From Aquipuribacter hungaricus (GTDB taxonomy: Bacteria; Actinomycetota; Actinomycetes; Actinomycetales; JBBAYJ01), in NCBI RefSeq assembly GCF_042663885.1, contig NZ_JBHSXV010000001.1: a DNA stretch of 64,000 nt; one strand, 5' to 3'. Below the pieces are notes generated by a model that was given only the letters and a program-made list of their open reading frames with translations, had not been told where the DNA came from and searched no databases. Shown here in pieces: positions 59,845-64,000 of this stretch. Made by a program: the position numbers and the translations under genes. Positions within the stretch are counted from its first letter, which is position 1. Each line of letters opens with the position of its first letter.

Positions 59845-60333
59845 ATGAGCACAGCTGCCGCCCAGGCCGGGTCCTCCGCCGCCTCCGAGCACCGGCCCGC
59901 CGTCGCCGCGCGCCCCGCGGCGGACGAGGGCCCGCGGCTGGCCGTGGCCCTCTACAGCGACAAGTCGACGACCCGCGAGAAGGTCCGTCGCGCCGTGGGC
60001 CGCCGTCCCGCCGCGGACCTCCCGCTGGTGGAGATCAGCGAGTTCGCCACGCTGCCCGCGCTGCTGCGGGCGGTGGACACCGGCCGGTTCGACGTCCTCG
60101 TGCTCGACGGCGAGGCGGCCCCCGCCGGTGGCCTCGGGGTCTGCCGCCAGCTGCACGACGAGATCTACGACTGCCCGCCCGTCCTCGTGCTCACCGGCCG
60201 GCCGCAGGACGCGTGGCTGGCGGCGTGGTCCCGCGCCGAGGCCGCGGTCCCGCACCCGCTGGACCCCCGCGCCGTCGCCGACGCGGTGGCCTCGCTCGCC
60301 CGGCGCCGCGCCGCCGCTGCCCCGCCCGCGTGA
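59845..60333 (+). CDS. Receiver-like domain protein upstream of trpD
   Basis: A 162-residue protein with a flavodoxin-like receiver fold: LAVALYSDKSTTREKVRRAV, the Asp-bearing strand FDVLVLDGEAAPAGGLGVC, and the Thr strand PVLVLTGRPQDAW. The conserved Lys of response regulators appears replaced (VPHPLDP), so phosphorylation may be lost. No DNA-binding domain is attached. The first 30 residues are Ala/Pro-rich. It is translationally coupled to trpD (GTGA) and divergent from ctaE; a similar gene stands there in other actinobacteria. Function unknown. Confidence 0.72.
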   Translation: MSTAAAQAGSSAASEHRPAVAARPAADEGPRLAVALYSDKSTTREKVRRAVGRRPAADLPLVEISEFATLPALLRAVDTGRFDVLVLDGEAAPAGGLGVCRQLHDEIYDCPPVLVLTGRPQDAWLAAWSRAEAAVPHPLDPRAVADAVASLARRRAAAAPPA

Positions 60334-61394
60334 GCGCGGCCGCCACCGAGCCGGCCCCCACCTGGGCCGGGGTCCTGGAGACCCTGGCGCAGGGCCGCCA
60401 CCTCGACCGGGACCAGACCCGCTGGGCGCTGGACGCCGTCATGCGGGGCGAGGCCGACGACGCCCGCCTCGCGGGGCTGCTGGTCGGTCTGCGCGCCAAG
60501 GGCGAGACGGTCGAGGAGGTGAGCGGCCTCGCCGAGGCGATGCTGTCCCACGCCCTCCCGCTGCACGTCGACGGTCCCGCGGTGGACATCGTCGGCACCG
60601 GGGGAGACGGCGCCCACACCGTCAACATCTCGACCATGGCCTCGCTCGTGGCGGCGGGCGCGGGCGCGACCGTCGTCAAGCACGGCAACCGGGCGGCCTC
60701 CTCCCGCTGCGGCACCGCCGACGTGCTGGAGGAGCTCGGGCTGGACCTCGAGGCCGACCCCGCCCGGGTGGCCGCCTCGGCCCGCGAGAACGGCATCACG
60801 TTCGCCTTCGCGCCCCGGTTCCACCCGGCGGTGCGCTTCGTCGGCCCGGTCCGGCGCTCCCTCGGCATCCGGACGGTCTTCAACTCCCTGGGCCCGCTCA
60901 CCAACCCGGCCCGCCCCGCCGCGATGGCGCTGGGCGTGGCCGACGCCCGGCACGCCGGGATCATCGCCGGGGTGCTGGCCGCCCGGGGGACGACCGCGCT
61001 CGTGGTCCGGGGGCAGGACGGCCTGGACGAGCTGACGACGACCGCGCCGACCAGCGTCCGGGTCGTCGTGGGCGGGGAGGTCGTCGAGACCGTCCTCGAG
61101 GCCGCCGACGTCGGCATCCCGACCTCGGTCGTGGCCGACCTGCGCGGGGGCGACCGCACGGCCAACGCCGCGGTCGTGCGGGACGTGCTCGCCGGGGCGC
61201 AGGGGCCCGTCACCGACGTCGTGGCGCTCAACGCCGCGGCCGGGCTGCTGGCCCTGGACCTGGTGGGCAGCAGCCGCAGCGCAGCCGACGTCGCCGCGGA
61301 CCTGCCCGGCGCCCTCGAGCCGTTCCTCGTGGCGGCCCGCGAGGCGCTGGCGGACGGGCGGGCGCAGGCGGTCCTCACCCGCTGGCTCGGCTGA
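60330..61394 (+). CDS. trpD: Anthranilate phosphoribosyltransferase
   Basis: A 354-residue enzyme of tryptophan biosynthesis that joins anthranilate and PRPP. Motifs are DIVGTGGDGAHTVNISTMAS (PRPP loop), VVKHGNRAASSRCG, FAFAPRFHPAVRFVGPVRRS, and NSLGPLTNPARP. The start GTG 60330 overlaps the stop of the receiver-like gene. It is alone, away from other trp genes, as in mycobacteria where trpD lies beside ctaE. Convergent with the nuclease gene. Confidence 0.96.
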   Translation: MSAAATEPAPTWAGVLETLAQGRHLDRDQTRWALDAVMRGEADDARLAGLLVGLRAKGETVEEVSGLAEAMLSHALPLHVDGPAVDIVGTGGDGAHTVNISTMASLVAAGAGATVVKHGNRAASSRCGTADVLEELGLDLEADPARVAASARENGITFAFAPRFHPAVRFVGPVRRSLGIRTVFNSLGPLTNPARPAAMALGVADARHAGIIAGVLAARGTTALVVRGQDGLDELTTTAPTSVRVVVGGEVVETVLEAADVGIPTSVVADLRGGDRTANAAVVRDVLAGAQGPVTDVVALNAAAGLLALDLVGSSRSAADVAADLPGALEPFLVAAREALADGRAQAVLTRWLG

Positions 61395-61413
61395 GCCTGC
61401 CGGGCGTCCCGGG

Positions 61414-63138
61414 TCACCCTGTCTCCCCGGGCACCCGCCACAGCGAGGCACCGTGGCGGCCGCCCTCGACCAGGTGCAGCTGCGACCAGCGGGCGGCCGC
61501 ACCGACGGGCAGCGCCCACCCGCCCTCGGAGACGACGAGCCGGGTGCCGGGCTTCTCGAGCCACCGCACGAGCAGGGACGTCTCCTCCGGCAGCGCGGCC
61601 GAGCCGGGCCCGACCGGCGGGGGGACGTGCTCGGCGGTGGCGCGCAGAGCGTCGACGGTGGGCATGACGGGCTCGCCGGCGCGGGTGACGGCGCTGCCGG
61701 CCATGCGGCCGTGGCGCACGCACACCAGCTCCCAGCCGCCGACCTGGCGCTTCCGGGCGGCGACGAGCTCGCCCGTGGCGACCAGGCCGCGCACCTGCTG
61801 AGCGCGGTCGACACCGCGGACGAGGGCCGCGAGGCGGTCGCGCTCGGACGCCGCCTCCTCGTAGCGCTGCTGGTCCGAGAGCCCGCGGACCCGCCGCATG
61901 ATGGTCTCCACCAGCGGTGACAGGTCGCCGTCGAGCGCCTGCCGCACCTGGGCGACGACGCCCGCGTAGGCCTCGTCGGGGCCGGTGACGCAGGGGGCGC
62001 TGCAGCGGCCCATCCCCGCCAGGGCGCACGCGGTCCCGCCGCCCCGGCGCGACAGCCGGGGCGTGCAGCGTCGGATGTCGAAGGCGGTGTGGACGGCCTC
62101 GACGGCCTCCCGGGCCCGCGCGCGGGAGGAGAACAGGCCGACGTAGGCCGCGGCCGGGTGGTCGGCGCCCGGGTGGGAGACGACGGACAGGCGCGGCACC
62201 GGCTCGTCGGTGACCTTGACCCAGGCCGCCCGCTCCGGGCGGGTCGAGCGCCGGTTGTAGCTCGGCCGGTGCTCGGCGATGAGCCTCAGCTCCCTCACCT
62301 GCGCCTCCAGGGCGGTCGCGCAGACGACGTGCTCGACGCTGCGGGCGACCTGGACCATCTCCGTCATCCGCCGGCGCTTCTCCGAGGCGGTGAAGTAGCT
62401 GCGGACCCGGGTGCGGATGTCCAGCGACGAGCCGACGTAGAGCACCCGGCCGCCGCCGTCGACGAAGCGGTAGACCCCGGGGCAGCTGGGCAGCCCGTCG
62501 ACGAGGTGCCGGCGCGAGCGGCGGCCGTCGTCGGTGCGGCAGAAGTCGAGCAGGTCCTCCACCGTCGTGACGCCGCGCGCCCGGGCGAGCAGGGCGTGCA
62601 GCACGTCGACCGTGGCGCGCGCGTCGGCCAGCGCCCGGTGCACCGGCGTCGTGGTGGCCCGGAAGTAGGCGGCCAGGGTGCCGAGCTTGCGGTTGGGGAC
62701 CTCGTCGTCGGTGACGAGGCGCCGGGCGAGCGCGACGGTGTCCACGACCTCGAAGCGGGGCCAGGGCCGGCCCTGCGCGGTGCAGGCGGCCCGGAGGAAC
62801 GAGATGTCGAAGCGGGCGTTGTGCGCCACCAGGACGCTGCCGGCGGCGAAGTCGAGGAAGGCGGGCAGCGCCGCCGTCATCCGCGGGGCGCCCACGAGCA
62901 TGCCGTTCGTGATGCCGGTGAGCAGGGCGATCTGCGGCGGCACGGGCACACCGGGGTCCACGAGGGTCTGCAGCTCACCGACGACCTCGCCGCCGCGCAC
63001 GAGGACCGCGCCGATCTCGGTCACCGCGTCCTTGGCGGCGCTCCCGCCCGTCGTCTCGAGGTCGACGACGCAGAACGTCGTCTCGTGCAGGGGGCGACCC
63101 AGGTCCTCGAAGCTGCCCTGCACGGTCATGGTGCTCAT
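61414..63138 (-). CDS. DEDDh exonuclease / GIY-YIG (UvrC-like) fusion protein
   Basis: A 574-residue two-domain nuclease. Residues about 18-190 form a DnaQ-type DEDDh exonuclease (FCVVDLETTG, LVAHNARFDISFL, HRALADARATVDV). Residues about 210-290 form a GIY-YIG domain (CPGVYRFVDGGGRVLYVGSS) like the N-terminal nuclease of UvrC, followed by a Cys-bearing region (RRCTPRLSR, CALAGMGRCSAPC) and a UvrC-like coiled region (QRYEEAASERDRLAALVRGV). This domain combination is known beside trpD in actinobacteria (the mycobacterial homologue is Rv2191) and is linked to DNA repair, but biochemistry is limited. Confidence 0.93.
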   Translation of the reverse strand: MSTMTVQGSFEDLGRPLHETTFCVVDLETTGGSAAKDAVTEIGAVLVRGGEVVGELQTLVDPGVPVPPQIALLTGITNGMLVGAPRMTAALPAFLDFAAGSVLVAHNARFDISFLRAACTAQGRPWPRFEVVDTVALARRLVTDDEVPNRKLGTLAAYFRATTTPVHRALADARATVDVLHALLARARGVTTVEDLLDFCRTDDGRRSRRHLVDGLPSCPGVYRFVDGGGRVLYVGSSLDIRTRVRSYFTASEKRRRMTEMVQVARSVEHVVCATALEAQVRELRLIAEHRPSYNRRSTRPERAAWVKVTDEPVPRLSVVSHPGADHPAAAYVGLFSSRARAREAVEAVHTAFDIRRCTPRLSRRGGGTACALAGMGRCSAPCVTGPDEAYAGVVAQVRQALDGDLSPLVETIMRRVRGLSDQQRYEEAASERDRLAALVRGVDRAQQVRGLVATGELVAARKRQVGGWELVCVRHGRMAGSAVTRAGEPVMPTVDALRATAEHVPPPVGPGSAALPEETSLLVRWLEKPGTRLVVSEGGWALPVGAAARWSQLHLVEGGRHGASLWRVPGETG

Positions 63139-63160
63139 GGCCGCGGACGCTAGAGGGGGC

Positions 63161-63206
63161 CCCGGACACAGCCCCGGAGGCGCGGCGGGCGGGGGTTGTG
63201 TCCGGG
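63161..63206. promoter_or_regulatory. Long inverted repeat in a divergent promoter region
   Basis: CCCGGACACAGCCCC (63161-63175) and its near-perfect inverse (63192-63206, one mismatch) are separated by 16 bases. It lies between the starts of the nuclease (63138) and CxxC protein (63228) genes. Confidence 0.5.
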
Positions 63207-63214
63207 CCCGTCCA

Positions 63215-63220
63215 TACCGT
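63215..63220 (+). promoter_or_regulatory. -10-like element of the CxxC protein gene, leaderless type
   Basis: TACCGT ends 7 bases before ATG 63228, supporting that start over an in-frame one at 63198 and predicting a leaderless transcript. The inverted repeat ends 8 bases upstream of it. Confidence 0.45.
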
Positions 63221-63227
63221 CCTGGGC

Positions 63228-63512
63228 ATGCTCATCGACTGCGACTCCTGCACCGCGAGGCCCCGCGCCTGCGGCGACTGCATCGTCACCCACCTGCTGC
63301 AGGTGGGCCCCGTCCGCGGCAGCACCGAGGACTCCTGGGCCGAGCCCCACGAGGTGATGGACCCGGTGGACGCCGCTCCCGAGCTCACCGAGTCCGAGGT
63401 CGCGGCGGTGGCCGTGCTGTCCGCCGGCGGCCTGGTGCCGCCCCTGCGGCTGGTGACACCGACGCGCCCGGCGGGCGCGGGGCGCGGGGGCGCCCGCCGC
63501 CGCACCGGGTGA
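63228..63512 (+). CDS. Small CxxC-CxxC actinobacterial conserved protein
   Basis: A 94-residue protein with a tight N-terminal cysteine cluster: Cys5-x-x-Cys8 and Cys15-x-x-Cys18 (IDCDSCTARPRACGDCIV), a possible zinc knuckle. The middle is acidic, with a helix TESEVAAVAVLSAGGLVPPL that is conserved in relatives, and the tail is basic and Gly/Arg-rich. Similar small proteins sit next to this nuclease gene in other actinobacteria. No function is established. Confidence 0.75.
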   Translation: MLIDCDSCTARPRACGDCIVTHLLQVGPVRGSTEDSWAEPHEVMDPVDAAPELTESEVAAVAVLSAGGLVPPLRLVTPTRPAGAGRGGARRRTG

Positions 63513-63526
63513 GGCAGGCTGGCCCC

Positions 63527-64000
63527 GTGCAGGGGACCGGTGGCCGGGTCCCGGGGCCGCCCCGCCCGGCCGAGGACGGGACGGACGATGCCGAGGTCGG
63601 CGCCGTGGTGGCCGCCGTCGGGCCCAGGCTGCGCGCGCTGCGGGTGCGGCGGGGCGTGACCCTCACCCAGCTGTCCGCCGCCACGGGGGTGTCGGTGAGC
63701 ACGCTGTCCCGCCTGGAGTCCGGTCTGCGGAAGCCGACGCTGGAGCTTCTGCTGCTCCTGGCCAGGGCGCACCAGGTCTCCCTCGACGAGCTCGTCGAGG
63801 CACCGCCCACCGGCGACCCCCGCACCGTCTTCCGCCCGGTCCGGCGCAACGGGATGACGCTCGTGCCCCTGACCCGGCGCCCCGGTGGCCTGCAGGCGTT
63901 CAAGATGGTGCTGCCCCCGGGCCTGCCCAGCCGCGACCCGGAGCTGCAGACGCACGAGGGCTTCGAGTGGATGTACGTCCTGGCCGGCAGGCTGCGGCTG
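63527..64000 (+). CDS. XRE-cupin transcriptional regulator, 5' part
   Basis: The frame is open from GTG 63527 to the window end (158 codons seen). An N-terminal helix-turn-helix of XRE type covers about residues 33-90 (LRALRVRRGVTLTQLSAATG, VSVSTLSRLESGLRKPTLEL), and a C-terminal cupin domain begins near 130 (THEGFEWMYVLAGRLRL). HTH-cupin regulators typically sense a small molecule. The first 30 residues are Pro/Gly-rich. It starts 14 bases after the CxxC protein stop. The target is unknown. Confidence 0.85.
   Translation, partial: MQGTGGRVPGPPRPAEDGTDDAEVGAVVAAVGPRLRALRVRRGVTLTQLSAATGVSVSTLSRLESGLRKPTLELLLLLARAHQVSLDELVEAPPTGDPRTVFRPVRRNGMTLVPLTRRPGGLQAFKMVLPPGLPSRDPELQTHEGFEWMYVLAGRLRL

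Overview
The window is very GC-rich (well over 70%, codons ending in G or C almost throughout) and carries gene neighbourhoods typical of actinobacteria: cdsA/rlmN/dxr/rseP/ispG, proS/rimP/nusA/ylxR/infB/rbfA/truB, ribF/rpsO/pnp/pepR/dapB, and ctaE-qcrC-qcrA-qcrB next to trpD. Tat-type lipoproteins, a three-helix Rieske protein, a di-haem QcrC and GTG starts or start/stop overlaps fit a high-GC Gram-positive, probably of the Micrococcales (the family is an inference; Intrasporangiaceae-like organisms fit). No tRNA, rRNA, CRISPR array, transposase or prophage was seen.

Layout. 1-3304: end of cdsA, a GH13 alpha-amylase-family protein, rlmN and a DivIVA-motif protein. 3334-21547: an accessory block dominated by polyamine/GABA use. 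It holds a PotD-PotA-PotB-PotC importer, an Lrp-type regulator, a putrescine-type aminotransferase, a gamma-aminobutyraldehyde dehydrogenase, a gamma-glutamylputrescine-oxidase-like flavoprotein, GABA aminotransferase and succinate-semialdehyde dehydrogenase. Together these can take putrescine to succinate. A saccharopine-reductase-like enzyme and a second class III aminotransferase have no assigned step. 21669-26389: dxr, rseP-type protease, ispG and a GNAT protein resume the conserved order. 26544-27802: an AbiEi-like/nuclease-like gene with repeats. 27803-38513: proS, a TSUP permease, a ferritin-like lipoprotein and the translation-factor cluster rimP to truB. 38559-46901: accessory genes (M48 protease, azlCD, DUF2461, DUF3097, GT39, EamA/CGNR pair, GGDEF protein, SRPBCC). 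46945-53333: ribF, rpsO, pnp, M16 protease, dapB, small membrane protein. 53337-59661 (minus strand): acyltransferase-like membrane protein, GNAT, cytochrome bcc complex and ctaE. 59845-64000: receiver-like protein, trpD, DEDDh/GIY-YIG nuclease, a CxxC protein and the start of an XRE-cupin regulator.

The most unusual signal concerns the sequence itself. At least eleven genes, including essential ones (infB, ispG, qcrB), are broken by small indels, and at 14 sites the conserved reading frame is restored by re-creating the tetranucleotide AGCT (mostly AGCCT or AGGCT back to AGCT). This looks like a motif-specific sequencing error, plausibly caused by DNA modification at AGCT, rather than real gene decay. 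Affected genes are annotated here as single intact genes spanning the shift.
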